In this document: piece after piece, positions 18,026-29,021 of the stretch
How the letters are laid out: each line of letters starts with the position of its first letter
Numbering within the stretch: position 1 is the stretch's first letter
From: Bacillota bacterium
GTDB lineage: Bacteria > Bacillota > Sulfobacillia > RBS10-35 > JAJYVN01
Assembly (NCBI GenBank): GCA_021806565.1
Contig: JAJZXK010000003.1
Span: forward strand, 18,512 to 82,511
Direction of reading: 5' to 3'
DNA length: 64,000 nucleotides
The notes under the pieces: model-generated
The model's input: only the letters and a program-made list of their open reading frames with translations
What the model was told of the DNA's origin: nothing
Databases searched by the model: none
Program-made: the position numbers and the translations under genes

Positions 18026-18237
18026 TGTCCGGGTTGCCCGCACGCCGCGGTCGGTCGATGTGCCGCTGCAGCCGGCGGACCGCCTGGGCCAGCCGGCTCT
18101 AGATTCGCACTGAAACGTGACCCAGGTTTCGCGTTCAAAAGTGCACCGTCCTGGAATGATTCTCCTCGGTTGGCAGAAGACTTTCCGGGGAGGCTTCAGG
18201 GATGCGGTGGACCGTCGGGCTCCTGGCCGGCGCCGGA

Positions 18238-19317
18238 TCATCCCGCCCAGCGGACGGCGGTCTTGATCCGCTCCGGTCCTCCGCCGATGGCCGAAGCCAC
18301 ATCGGCGGGCGGGACCCTCACGCTGACCAGGCCGGCCAACCAGCCCGGCCAGTTGGCTTCCGCCACCGCCAGGGATTGACCCGCCTGCGCGAAGGCCTCG
18401 CGGCTGGCATTCACCGATCCGAAGACCAGACCGTTGCGCAGCACCAACCCCAGGTTGATCGCGTCCGCCGGGACCTCCAGGCTCACACCCGCGCCCGACA
18501 CGCCCAACAGGCAGAGCACCCCGGCGGGCGCCAGCGCCTGCAGGGCGCCGAACACCAGCGCGCGCGCCCCGGTGCACTCCACGATCCAGTCCACGCCGTC
18601 CGCCCCGGCGACCTGGGCCAGCTCGGCGTCCGCGCTGCAGACATAAGCCGCGCCCAGCGCGCGCACCGCCTGGGCCCGCGGATGGTCCGCTGCGTCGCGG
18701 TCGTAGACGGTGACGTCCAGATGGCGCAGCCGCAGCAGCATCGCGGCCAGGAGCCCGACCGGACCCGCCCCGGTCACCAGGGCACGTTGCGGCTCCCATG
18801 CCAAGCGCGCGCGTTGCACGCGCGCCGCCTCTTCGATCGCCTTGGTGACGACGCTGGTCGGTTCCATCAGCACGCCGAAGTCGGCAAAGCCGTCCGGCAG
18901 CGGCACCAGATAACGGGGCCATTCCGCGAACCGCTCGCACTGATAGCCGTGGGCCCCCTGGATGCCGCGCTCGGTGTATTGCAGGCTGATACACATGTCC
19001 GGGTGGTCGTGTGCGCACGGGTAGCAGCGCGGTTGGCCGCAGGGCCGCCGCACCGTCGGCGCCACCAGTTGGCCGGGCCGCAGGCCACAGCCCTCGGGCG
19101 CCTCCAGCACGCGCGCCAGGCATTCATGTCCCGGGATCAACCACGGGGAACCCCGAGGGGCCTCGCCGTGCCCCCCCGCCAGAATCTCATGGTCCGTCCC
19201 GCAGATCCCCACCTCAATCGTCGCAAGCAGCGCCTGGCCCGCCGCCGGACGCGGATCGTCCACCGTCGCCAACCGCGCGGATCCCGCCACGCCGGGCTTC
19301 ACCGTGATCGCCCGCAA
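18238..19317 (-). CDS. Zinc-dependent alcohol dehydrogenase family, glucose 1-dehydrogenase-like (probable TTG start)
   Basis: EVGICGTDHEILAGGHGEAPRG..LIPGHECLARVLE...VTGAGPVGLLAAMLLRLRHLDVTVYDRD..., C-terminal FGSVNASREAFAQAGQSL..A...W..GLVSVRVPP typical of glucose dehydrogenase C-domain. Confidence 0.82.
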   Translation of the reverse strand: MRAITVKPGVAGSARLATVDDPRPAAGQALLATIEVGICGTDHEILAGGHGEAPRGSPWLIPGHECLARVLEAPEGCGLRPGQLVAPTVRRPCGQPRCYPCAHDHPDMCISLQYTERGIQGAHGYQCERFAEWPRYLVPLPDGFADFGVLMEPTSVVTKAIEEAARVQRARLAWEPQRALVTGAGPVGLLAAMLLRLRHLDVTVYDRDAADHPRAQAVRALGAAYVCSADAELAQVAGADGVDWIVECTGARALVFGALQALAPAGVLCLLGVSGAGVSLEVPADAINLGLVLRNGLVFGSVNASREAFAQAGQSLAVAEANWPGWLAGLVSVRVPPADVASAIGGGPERIKTAVRWAG

Positions 19318-19754
19318 ACGGGGCCCCCCCTTTCCGCCCGCTGGACCGGACGGGGCGCCAGCGCGCCTGCGCTGGGGTTTCCCCTTCGAGTCCGCGTGGC
19401 CTGCCCGCTCCCGCCGGAGCGCCCCCTCCCGCCAAGCCCACGCGCCCACCGGCACGCGAGCCCCGCCGAGCCCTTTGTCGAACCCGGTTTCGAGACCGGG
19501 TCCGCCATTTCAGATTTTCTGCCACGTTCCATCTTGCCGCTCCCCGCTGCGGGTGTCACACTCGGTCCGTCCGGTGGCCGGATCGATGGCCGCCGGGGGC
19601 CGCTAGGCGGCCAAACCCTTCATGCAACCACGGAGGCGCACCCCCGAACACGACACAACATCCGCCTTGCAGACTTAGCCCGGCCGGGGTTTTTCCCGGT
19701 TGCGCCGGTGCATTCGGGCGGCTTGTGCGTTGGGGACAAAGGGAGGCCCGTCGG

Positions 19755-22055
19755 ATGCAGTTGGTCGATGGCGCCGACGCCGCACCGGACCAGGGGGCCT
19801 ACGCGGACCCGCCGCTCCTGTGTGCCGGCAGCGACCTGGACGGACAGGGGCGATTCGGACGCAGCTGGCTGATCGTGCGCGACGGCGAGGTGGTAGTCTG
19901 TACCGGCGACGGCATCTGGCCATCCGCCCAGGGCCCCTACCTGCGCCGCCAACGCGAGCAGATGTGGGACGGCGCCCACCTGTGCCTGGCCGCCCCGCCG
20001 CCGCGCGAGGCACAGGAACTGCAGCGCATGCCGCTCGCGCGCCTGGCTTCTGTCCGCCTGCGCCACGAGATCGGCGCCGTCGTCCTCGTGGCACGCCTGG
20101 AGGATGGCGCCACCATCCCGCTGCTACGCGGCACCGCGCCGCTGGCCCGCCACCTGGCCATCGCCGCCCGCGCCCTGGAGAAGCTGATCAAGGGCGAGCC
20201 CCTGCAGGTCAACGTCCAGGACCTCCCCTCGTACTGCCCGCGCTGCGGCCGGCGCCTGGGCAACGACACGCGCGTCTGCGGTTCTTGTCTGAACCGCGGC
20301 GCCGTGCTGCGCCGGCTGCTCGGCTTCGCCGAGCCATACCGCTACCGCATGCTGACCGCGGCCGCGCTCGTGCTCGTCAGCAGCGCCATCGCCCTGGTGC
20401 CGCCCCTCATCACCAAACACCTCACCGCGGCCCTCATCGTCCACGGCCAGCCCGTCGCCATGCAGGCGGTCGGCGTCTTCGTGCTGCTGCTGCTCGCCAT
20501 CCAGACGGCGAACCGCATCATCGGCGTCATCCAAGCCCGGGTCGGGGTCTGGGTCGCGTCCCGCATCGTCGGCGACCTGCGGGGCCGCGTCTGGAACGCC
20601 TTGCAGCGCCAGAGCCTTTCCTACTTCGACCGCATGCAGGTCGGACAGATCATGGCGCGCATCAACAATGACACCCAGCGGGTGCAGCAGTTCCTCACCG
20701 ACGGTGTTCCCTTCTTCGCGCCCAACGCGCTGCGACTGCTCGGCTCGCTGGCGATCATGCTCGCCCTGAACTGGAAGCTGACCCTGATCGTGCTGTTGCC
20801 CTCCCCCTCGCTGATCATCGCCCGCTACCTCTTTTGGCCGCTGATCCGCAAGGTCGACCGCCGGCTCTGGCAGACGATCGGCAAGCTGAACGTGGTGGTC
20901 GACGACGTCCTATCGGGCATCCGCGTCGTCAAGGCGTTCGGACAGGAGGAACGCGAGCGGGACCGCTTCGGCGAGGTGAACTCCGATCTGGTCTCCCGCA
21001 ACATCCAGGCACAGTACCTCTGGCAGACGATCTTCCCCGCCTTCGCCTTCATCGGCGGGCTCGGCGGGTTGTTCCTCTGGTACTTCGGCGGCCAGTCCAT
21101 CGCCGCCGGCCGGATGACCTTCCCGGACCTGATGGCCTTCATGGGATACATCGGCATGTTCACCGGCCCCCTGGGCTGGTTCGCGAACCTATCCAACTAT
21201 TACGCCACCTCGATGACCTCGGCCGAGCGCGTCTTCGAGGTCCTCGACGCCGAGCCGGACGTGCGCCAGGCCCCCTCCCCCCACAACCTCCCCCAGCTGC
21301 GCGGCGCGGTGCGCTTCGAGTCCGTGGAGTTCGGCTACGTCCCCCATGACCCCGTGCTCAAGGGCGTCTCGCTGGAGGTCGCCCCGGGGGAGATGATCGG
21401 ACTGGTCGGCCACACCGGCGCCGGCAAGTCCACCTTCATCCAGTTGCTGACGCGGCTGTACGACGTGGATTCCGGCTGCATCCGCATCGACGGCGTCGAC
21501 ATCCGCGAGATCTCCCAGGACGACCTGCGCCGCCAGGTCGGCCTGGTGCTGCAGGACACCCTGCTGTTCGACGGCACGATCGCCGAGAACATCGCGTACG
21601 GCAAGCCGGGGGCCACCCTGCTGGAGGTGATGCGCGCCGCCAAGATGGCCAATGCGCACGACTTCATCCTCCGCCAGCCCGACGGCTACGACAGCCGCGT
21701 CGGCTGGCACGGGCACCGCCTCTCCGGCGGCGAGCGCCAGCGCATCACCATCGCGCGCGCCATCCTCCACGATCCCCGCATCCTCATCCTGGACGAGGCC
21801 ACCGCCTCCGTAGACACGCAGACCGAGCGCCAGATCCAGCAGGCCATCGCCCGCCTCATCCGCGGCCGCACCACCTTCGCCATCGCCCACCGGCTGTCCA
21901 CCCTGCGCCACGCCGACCGCCTTGTCGTCTTCGACCACGGGCGCATCGCCGAGGTCGGCACGCACGACGAACTGGTCGCCAGCGGCGGCATCTACGCCAA
22001 GCTGGTCGAGGCGCAGTACGAGGCACTGCGCAGCCGGGAGGTGGTTCTACAGTGA
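19755..22055 (+). CDS. ABC transporter, fused permease/ATPase, with unusual N-terminal domain and zinc ribbon
   Basis: 766 aa; CPRCGRRLGNDTRVCGSC before the TM domain; Walker A GHTGAGKST, signature LSGGERQRI, Walker B ILILDEATASVD. Confidence 0.93.
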   Translation: MQLVDGADAAPDQGAYADPPLLCAGSDLDGQGRFGRSWLIVRDGEVVVCTGDGIWPSAQGPYLRRQREQMWDGAHLCLAAPPPREAQELQRMPLARLASVRLRHEIGAVVLVARLEDGATIPLLRGTAPLARHLAIAARALEKLIKGEPLQVNVQDLPSYCPRCGRRLGNDTRVCGSCLNRGAVLRRLLGFAEPYRYRMLTAAALVLVSSAIALVPPLITKHLTAALIVHGQPVAMQAVGVFVLLLLAIQTANRIIGVIQARVGVWVASRIVGDLRGRVWNALQRQSLSYFDRMQVGQIMARINNDTQRVQQFLTDGVPFFAPNALRLLGSLAIMLALNWKLTLIVLLPSPSLIIARYLFWPLIRKVDRRLWQTIGKLNVVVDDVLSGIRVVKAFGQEERERDRFGEVNSDLVSRNIQAQYLWQTIFPAFAFIGGLGGLFLWYFGGQSIAAGRMTFPDLMAFMGYIGMFTGPLGWFANLSNYYATSMTSAERVFEVLDAEPDVRQAPSPHNLPQLRGAVRFESVEFGYVPHDPVLKGVSLEVAPGEMIGLVGHTGAGKSTFIQLLTRLYDVDSGCIRIDGVDIREISQDDLRRQVGLVLQDTLLFDGTIAENIAYGKPGATLLEVMRAAKMANAHDFILRQPDGYDSRVGWHGHRLSGGERQRITIARAILHDPRILILDEATASVDTQTERQIQQAIARLIRGRTTFAIAHRLSTLRHADRLVVFDHGRIAEVGTHDELVASGGIYAKLVEAQYEALRSREVVLQ

Positions 22056-22669
22056 ACGCGAACTGGAGCGCGGCCGACGGCGATGCCGCCGCCGCGGACG
22101 CTTGGGCGACGGCGACCGAAGGATTGGACCTGGTGACGCTGGACCCGGGTGCCTGCCACCTGAAACCCGGCCCGGCAGGCCGCCTGTGCGGCACCGTCCA
22201 CGGCAGGGAGCATGCCGAGATCGTCCCCTACCGGCCGTTTCCCCTGTCCGAACCGGACTGGGTCTCCCTGGTCACGGTGGAGGATTCCGACTCGGACGGG
22301 CGGCGCAGCGATGGCGACCGCTCGGACTGGGTTGAACTGGGCGTGCTGCCCAATGCGGGCGCCCTGGACCCCGAAAGCCGCGCCGCGCTGGACGCCGCGC
22401 TGGTCCTGCGCTACTTCCTGCCCCGCGTCCAGCAGATCTCGGCGGTGCGCGACGAGGACCCCGGCCAGAGCGGCGCGGTCGTGTGGGACCTGCAGACCGA
22501 CCGCGGTCCCATGCGCCTGCGCATGCCCAATCTGTTCGAAGGCATCCAGCAACTTCCGTCGGGACGCCTGCTGCTGTCCGGCGGGGAGGGCAACCGGGCC
22601 GACATCCCGGACGTGGCGGCCATGGACCCGGCGAGCCGCCGGCTGCTGGAACGCTATTACTGGTTTTGA
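22052..22669 (+). CDS. DUF1854 domain-containing protein
   Basis: VPYRPFPLSEPDWVSLVTVED...ALVLRYFLPRVQQISAVRDED...WDLQTDRGPMRLRMPNLFEGIQQLPSGRLLLSGGEGNRADIPDVAAMDPASRRLLERYYWF; overlaps upstream ABC gene by 4 bp. Confidence 0.82.
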   Translation: MNANWSAADGDAAAADAWATATEGLDLVTLDPGACHLKPGPAGRLCGTVHGREHAEIVPYRPFPLSEPDWVSLVTVEDSDSDGRRSDGDRSDWVELGVLPNAGALDPESRAALDAALVLRYFLPRVQQISAVRDEDPGQSGAVVWDLQTDRGPMRLRMPNLFEGIQQLPSGRLLLSGGEGNRADIPDVAAMDPASRRLLERYYWF

Positions 22670-23196
22670 TGGTTTTGGACGCGCTGCCTGCGCCCGCCGA
22701 TCCCAGGACGGAAGACGACCAGGCGCATGACGAAAAAGCTCATGCTCGACGCGAATGCCATGGCGACGCCCTTGGCCAGGTTGACCTTGACCCAGTGCGG
22801 CGCGATCTGCAGGGCGTGCACCTGGGAGGCGGTGAGGATCAACACGAGGTCGTTGATGCCGATGTTGAGCAGGGACTGGGCGATGAACAGCGTCAGCTGA
22901 CGCGTGCTGCCGTCTGCCTGGCGCCGGAAGGTCCAGCGCGTATTCCACAGATAGGAGTTGAGGATGGCCAGTGCCACCGCCAGGGAGGTCTCCACCGTGA
23001 GCCCGATCCGGCTGGTGGTGGGAAACACCGCCAGGAGGATGTTGAGGATGGCCAGATCCACGGCCGCGTTGACAAAACCCACCGTCGCGAACTGACCATA
23101 CTGCCGCCACGCCAACACGCGCCGACGCACAGCGGCCGGCTCGCCCACCGCACGCCCCTGCGGCGATGCGCCCTCAGCTGGCCAACGATTCTCCAC
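22657..23196 (-). CDS. GtrA-like membrane protein (probable GTG start)
   Basis: YGQFATVGFVNAAVDLAILNILLAVFP...SLAVALAILNSYLWNTRWTFRR...LFIAQSLLNIGINDLVL...AKGVAMAFASSMSFFVMRLVVF. Confidence 0.85.
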   Translation of the reverse strand: MENRWPAEGASPQGRAVGEPAAVRRRVLAWRQYGQFATVGFVNAAVDLAILNILLAVFPTTSRIGLTVETSLAVALAILNSYLWNTRWTFRRQADGSTRQLTLFIAQSLLNIGINDLVLILTASQVHALQIAPHWVKVNLAKGVAMAFASSMSFFVMRLVVFRPGIGGRRQRVQNHQNQ

Positions 23197-23203
23197 CGGC
23201 AAT

Positions 23204-24373
23204 TCAGCGCCCCCCGGCACCCGAGCCCCCCGACGCCAGGTGCGGCGTCCCCGCCCCCGCCCCCGCCAGCCCGAGCGCCTCGTCATAGTAACCCAACAGT
23301 TGGCGCGTGGGGCCATCCCAACCGTGCCGCGCCCCGCGGGCACGGGCGCCGGCCCGCAGCCGGGCCGCGAGTTCGCTGGAGCCCGCCAGGGCATCGACGG
23401 CCTGCATAAGCGCGGACGTATCGTCTCCGTCGTAGAACATGCCGGCCTCGTCCTCACCCAGCAGCAGGTGGCTCGGGTGGCTGTGGGCCGCGATGATGGG
23501 CAGCCCGCACGCCATGGCCTCCAACAGGACCAGCCCGAGCGTCTCGGTCGTCGACGGGAACACAAAGGCATCGGCGGAGGTGTAGGCTGCGATCAGCGCG
23601 TCGCCGTGCAAATTGCCGGTGAACACCGCCGACGTTCCCGCGAACGTCGCTTCCAGCGCCTGGCGCGCCGGGCCGTCGCCCACCATGGCCAGGCGCAGAT
23701 CGGTGCGGCGGGCCAGCGGCAGGAGCCGTTCCAACTGCTTTTCCGCCGCCAGGCGCCCCACATACAACAGCACCAGCGGCACCTTTGCACCGCCGCCCAA
23801 GCGCAGGCGCATCGCCGGGTCGGCCGGCAGCGGGCGGAATCGCTGCAGATCGACGCCATGGCTCCAAACCCGCACGCTGGCGAACCCGTGGCGCACCAAC
23901 TCGACCCGCGCCGCCTCAGAAGTGCAGAGGTTGACGGCCGCCCGGTTGTGCAGCAGGCGCATGTAGGTCCAGATCGCCCCACTCAGATAACCGAAGCCAT
24001 ACAGCTTGGCATAGTGCGGAAAGTGGGTGTGGTAGCTCGCCACCAGGGGCACACCCATGCTGCGGGAAGCGAGGATCGCCCCGATCCCGAACACGGTCGG
24101 GTTCAGGGTGTGGATCACGTCCGGCGAGAAATCCCGCAACAGATCCAGCGTCCGCACCCGCGGCCAGATGACTCGCTTATCCGGATAGAGGAAGAACGGG
24201 TTGCCGGGGAAACCCACCACCCGCGCGCCCGCATACGTCGGCGGGCCGCCGTCGGGGGCCAGCACGAGCACCTCGTGGCCGAGCCGGTTGAGTTGCTCCA
24301 GTGTGGCCAACAGACGCGTCACCACGCCGTCGGTGGAGGGCAGATAGGTTTCGGTGAACATGGCGACCCGCAC
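23204..24373 (-). CDS. Glycosyltransferase family 4, candidate sulfoquinovosyltransferase (SqdX/SQD2-like)
   Basis: MRVAMFTETYLPSTDGVVTRLLATLEQLNRLGHEVLVLAPDG...VSYHTHFPHYAKLYGFG...WSHGVDLQRF...FVFPSTTETLGLVLLEAMACGLP; position next to sqdB-like gene. Confidence 0.88.
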   Translation of the reverse strand: MRVAMFTETYLPSTDGVVTRLLATLEQLNRLGHEVLVLAPDGGPPTYAGARVVGFPGNPFFLYPDKRVIWPRVRTLDLLRDFSPDVIHTLNPTVFGIGAILASRSMGVPLVASYHTHFPHYAKLYGFGYLSGAIWTYMRLLHNRAAVNLCTSEAARVELVRHGFASVRVWSHGVDLQRFRPLPADPAMRLRLGGGAKVPLVLLYVGRLAAEKQLERLLPLARRTDLRLAMVGDGPARQALEATFAGTSAVFTGNLHGDALIAAYTSADAFVFPSTTETLGLVLLEAMACGLPIIAAHSHPSHLLLGEDEAGMFYDGDDTSALMQAVDALAGSSELAARLRAGARARGARHGWDGPTRQLLGYYDEALGLAGAGAGTPHLASGGSGAGGR

Positions 24374-24416
24374 GAGCCGTGGTCCCCCTCTCCCGGATGC
24401 CTCAGGCGGCCGCGCC

Positions 24417-25568
<1,152 letters not shown>

Positions 25569-26043
25569 TCACTCTCCCGCTCCTGCGTCTCGCGCCGCTG
25601 GCCAGCGGGCCGCCACGCGTCGGACCGGTGTGAGTTCCCCTTGCAGGCGCGGAACCCTCCCGGTTTCCTTCACGCCACGACCCTTTGTCCGCCCCGCCTC
25701 CCAGCCATCGCAGCCCTCTGGACGCTCTCGACCCTCTCGATCCCGCCCGCTCCGGATGGCCCCTCCCCGCCGACCGTACACACCGCACGGCGCTCAAATC
25801 GCACCACCATCACAATTTCGGGCGCAAGTACCGACAACATGGGCAGATGCGGAACACGCCCTCCAAAGGCTGCGCAGGAGGTGACACCATCGTGACGAAA
25901 CGTGGTGTGCGCTTGCACATCCTTGCGCTCGCGGTAGGCACGTGCGGGCGATCGCGTATGGTTGCGCCGCTTCGGCGAAGGGGTGGCCGATTGGGGTTTG
26001 GTTGGACACACCTGCCGGCGGGCCCACACCGGAGGCGACCTTG

Positions 26044-26976
26044 ATGGAAACCGCGGCCGTCTCGGTCGAGCGGCAGAACCAGTTTTGGCGCGTGCGTGTC
26101 GGAGGGCTGGTCACCTCCAGCCTGGTGGCCGAGCTGCGCCGTCTGAGCGCACACCCCGGCCCGACCCAGATCAACCTGCGCGAGGCCCTGCTGAGCACCG
26201 ACGGTGTGGAGGCGTTGCGCGCCTGGCATTCCGCCGCGCGCGGCGAACTGGAGTTGTTGTTGCCACGGGCCGTCGCCGCCTTCAGCCCTCCCGCCGCCGC
26301 CACCGCCCCGCCACAGGCGCCGGTCGATCTGCCCGCCATGCTGGCACACGACTTGCGGGGCCCACTCGCGGTCACCCATCTGCGCCTGCAATCGCTGGCC
26401 GCCCGCCTGAGTGCGCACCGCCTGGAGCCCGAAACGGCCGATTGCCGCAGCGCCATCGCGGGCATCGAGGCCGTCAGCCGCCTCTTTGACATCTATCTGA
26501 CGGCGAGCCGGCCATGGCAGACCACCGCCGTCAATGTGGCCGAGATCTGCCGCGCGGCCGCCCAGCTCGCGGAGAACGCGGGCCAAGCCGCCCAGATTGA
26601 AATCCAGGCGCCCGATCCCCTGCCGGTCGAGGGTGAACCGCAGGCCCTGCAGCAACTCGTGTACAATCTTCTGCGCAACGCGCTGGAATCGGGCGCCGAG
26701 CCGCCCGCGGCCCGGATCCGCGCCATCCGGGCCGGCAATCGGGTGCGCCTGGAAGTGACCGACCGGGGGCCCGGCTTCCCTGCGGAGGTCCTGGCCGCCC
26801 CGAGCAAACCGCGGCGCAGCACCAAACCCGACGGCATGGGCATCGGCCTGCCGCTCTGCCACTGGATCGTCGAGCGTCACCACGGCACCATCCGCCTCGC
26901 GAACACCGGTGGCGGCGGCGCGCTCGTGCAGGTCGACCTGCCGACCGCGGCCGGGTTCAGCGAATCAACTGGATGA
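26044..26976 (+). CDS. Sensor histidine kinase
   Basis: MLAHDLRGPLAVTHLRLQ (H-box), LVYNLLRNALESG (N-box), DRGPGFP (G1), GMGIGLPLCHWIVERHHG (G2). Confidence 0.85.
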   Translation: METAAVSVERQNQFWRVRVGGLVTSSLVAELRRLSAHPGPTQINLREALLSTDGVEALRAWHSAARGELELLLPRAVAAFSPPAAATAPPQAPVDLPAMLAHDLRGPLAVTHLRLQSLAARLSAHRLEPETADCRSAIAGIEAVSRLFDIYLTASRPWQTTAVNVAEICRAAAQLAENAGQAAQIEIQAPDPLPVEGEPQALQQLVYNLLRNALESGAEPPAARIRAIRAGNRVRLEVTDRGPGFPAEVLAAPSKPRRSTKPDGMGIGLPLCHWIVERHHGTIRLANTGGGGALVQVDLPTAAGFSESTG

Positions 26977-27121
26977 AGCCGCCGGCCCAGAGCGCCAATA
27001 GGCTCGCCCCGGTCCAGCGCACCACGCGCGGCAGCCCGGGACGGCGCAGAAAGGCAAACGTGCCAAGCAACCAGTAGCATAGGCCGAGCACCGCCATCAC
27101 CAGAATCGGCCGCTCGATCAC
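26957..27121 (-). CDS. Small (54 aa) hydrophobic hypothetical protein
   Basis: V/MIERPILVMAVLGLCYWLLGTFAFLRRPGLPRVVRWTGASLLALWAGGFIQLIR; two TM segments; GTG start inferred. Confidence 0.4.
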   Translation of the reverse strand: MIERPILVMAVLGLCYWLLGTFAFLRRPGLPRVVRWTGASLLALWAGGFIQLIR

Positions 27122-27220
27122 CAGTGCGCCTCCCCGACGGCTTGCGCCGTGCCGCCCCGCCCCGTTACTTTGGACTGCGGCCGCCGGTTCGGTCAACGCC
27201 CGGCCAGGGGGGATCGCGTC

Positions 27221-29014
27221 GTGGACGCCTGGTTGCTCGCCGCGGTCGCGCACGAACTGCGCACCTCCTGGGTGGGGGCCCGCTTGCAGCGCGTCGCACA
27301 GCCGTCCGAGCGCGAGATCGCCCTGCAACTGCATCAGCCGGGCCGGACCGCCTGGCTCTGGCTCGCGGTCGTGCCGGGGGCCGCGCGCGTCCATCTGGCG
27401 TCGGAGCGCGGCGGCGGCGGGGCCGCACCGCCTCCCGCCTTCTGCCAGTATGTGCGCCGCCAACTCGACGGTGCCCGCCTCACCGGCTGCGACCAGCCCG
27501 GTCTGGAGCGGCTGGTCGCCCTCGCCTTCGTGGCCAGGGACGACCTGGGCAATCCCGTCACGCTGAAGCTCGTGGCCGAGGTCGGCGACCGCCGGCCCAA
27601 CGTCATCCTGGTGGGACCGGATGGGCGGATCCGCGACGCCCTGCGCCGCGTCGCCCCCGAGGACGCGCCCACCCGGCTGGTGCTCCCCGGCGTCGCCTAC
27701 ACCCCGCCGCCGCGGCCCGAGGGCCGGTTGGATCCGCTGCAGACGCTTGCCGTAGCGGGGGCCGACGGCCTGCACGCCGCCCTGCGGGCGGCTTGGTCCG
27801 GGCGCCCGGCCCAAGAAACCGGCGAGCAGCGCCTGGCGGCGACCGTCTTCGGCCTCTCGCGCCCGATCACCCGCGCCCTGACGGCGTGGGCGGCGGGCGC
27901 ACCGGATGGACCGCCGTCGCCCGTCCCGGCCCCGGGGGACGCGGTGGATCCCGCCTTGGCGGAGGCGGTCGTGGGCCTGGCCAGCAGCATCGCGGCCGGC
28001 CACTTCCACCCCTGCCTCCTGGTCGACGACCGCGGGCGCACCACACCGGCCGCCTGGCCGCTGCCCGGCCTGACCCACCGGGCGGCCGAGACGCCATCGG
28101 CCGCCTGCGCCTCCGCCGACGCGGCACAGGGCGGGCAGGACCAACTGCAGCACCTGCGGCGCCACCTCGGAGCCGCGCTCCGTTCCCGCCTGGCGCACGT
28201 CGACCGCCGCCTGGAGCGCCAACGCGCCGAGCAGGCGGCGGCGCGGGACGCCGACCGCTGGCGGCTGATGGGTCAGACCCTCCTGTGCCACCTGGGCGAA
28301 GTCCCGCGGGGAGCCGAGGACATCGGCCTGCCGTGCGTGGAAGACCCGCAGATCACGCTGCACATCCCGCTGGATCCGCGCCGCTCTCCGAGCGCCAACG
28401 CGCAGTCGCTGCTCAGCCGGTACCGCAAGGAGAAACGCGGCCTGGAGGTGATCGGCGCGCACATCGCCGGCGGTGAGGCCGAACGCGCCTATCTAGAAGA
28501 GGCGGCGTGCGCGCTGGCCCAGGCAGAGAGCCGCGCCGAACTCACCGCCCTGGAGCAGGAACTCGCCGACGAGGGCGTCCTGCACACCGGGGCCCGCAAA
28601 CGGCGCGCCCGCCCCCCCGTCGGTCCACCGCCCCCCCTGAGCTTCCCCGCCGGTGGTGGGTGGCGTATCCTCGTCGGCCGCAACGCCAGCGGCAACGACC
28701 AGCTCACAATGCGTCAGGCCCGGCCGGACGACATCTGGCTGCACGCGCAACGCATCCCGGGCAGCCACGTGCTGCTGCGGCCGCCGGCCGACGGTCCAGG
28801 ACCGGCCGGCATCCGGCCGCCCCAGGAGACGCTCCTGCAGGCCGCCCGCTGCGCCGCCCACTTCAGCGCCGGGCGTGGCGCCGCCAACCTGCCCGTCGAC
28901 TGGACCCCGCGGCGCAATGTCTGGAAACCGCGCGGCGCCCGGCCGGGCTTCGTCCTCTACCGCGGGGAACACACGCTGGTCGTCGACCCCGCAGCGCCCC
29001 CGCGGGACGCCTGA
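27221..29014 (+). CDS. rqcH: NFACT family protein, RqcH-like (fibronectin-binding protein A N-terminal/NFACT-R)
   Basis: VVDAWLLAAVAHELR..WVGARLQRVAQPSEREIALQL..., ...LGNPVTLKLVAEVGDRRPNVILVG..., WRILVGRNASGNDQLTMRQARPDDIWLHAQRIPGSHVLLR. Confidence 0.9.
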   Translation: MDAWLLAAVAHELRTSWVGARLQRVAQPSEREIALQLHQPGRTAWLWLAVVPGAARVHLASERGGGGAAPPPAFCQYVRRQLDGARLTGCDQPGLERLVALAFVARDDLGNPVTLKLVAEVGDRRPNVILVGPDGRIRDALRRVAPEDAPTRLVLPGVAYTPPPRPEGRLDPLQTLAVAGADGLHAALRAAWSGRPAQETGEQRLAATVFGLSRPITRALTAWAAGAPDGPPSPVPAPGDAVDPALAEAVVGLASSIAAGHFHPCLLVDDRGRTTPAAWPLPGLTHRAAETPSAACASADAAQGGQDQLQHLRRHLGAALRSRLAHVDRRLERQRAEQAAARDADRWRLMGQTLLCHLGEVPRGAEDIGLPCVEDPQITLHIPLDPRRSPSANAQSLLSRYRKEKRGLEVIGAHIAGGEAERAYLEEAACALAQAESRAELTALEQELADEGVLHTGARKRRARPPVGPPPPLSFPAGGGWRILVGRNASGNDQLTMRQARPDDIWLHAQRIPGSHVLLRPPADGPGPAGIRPPQETLLQAARCAAHFSAGRGAANLPVDWTPRRNVWKPRGARPGFVLYRGEHTLVVDPAAPPRDA

Positions 29015-29021
29015 AACCGGC

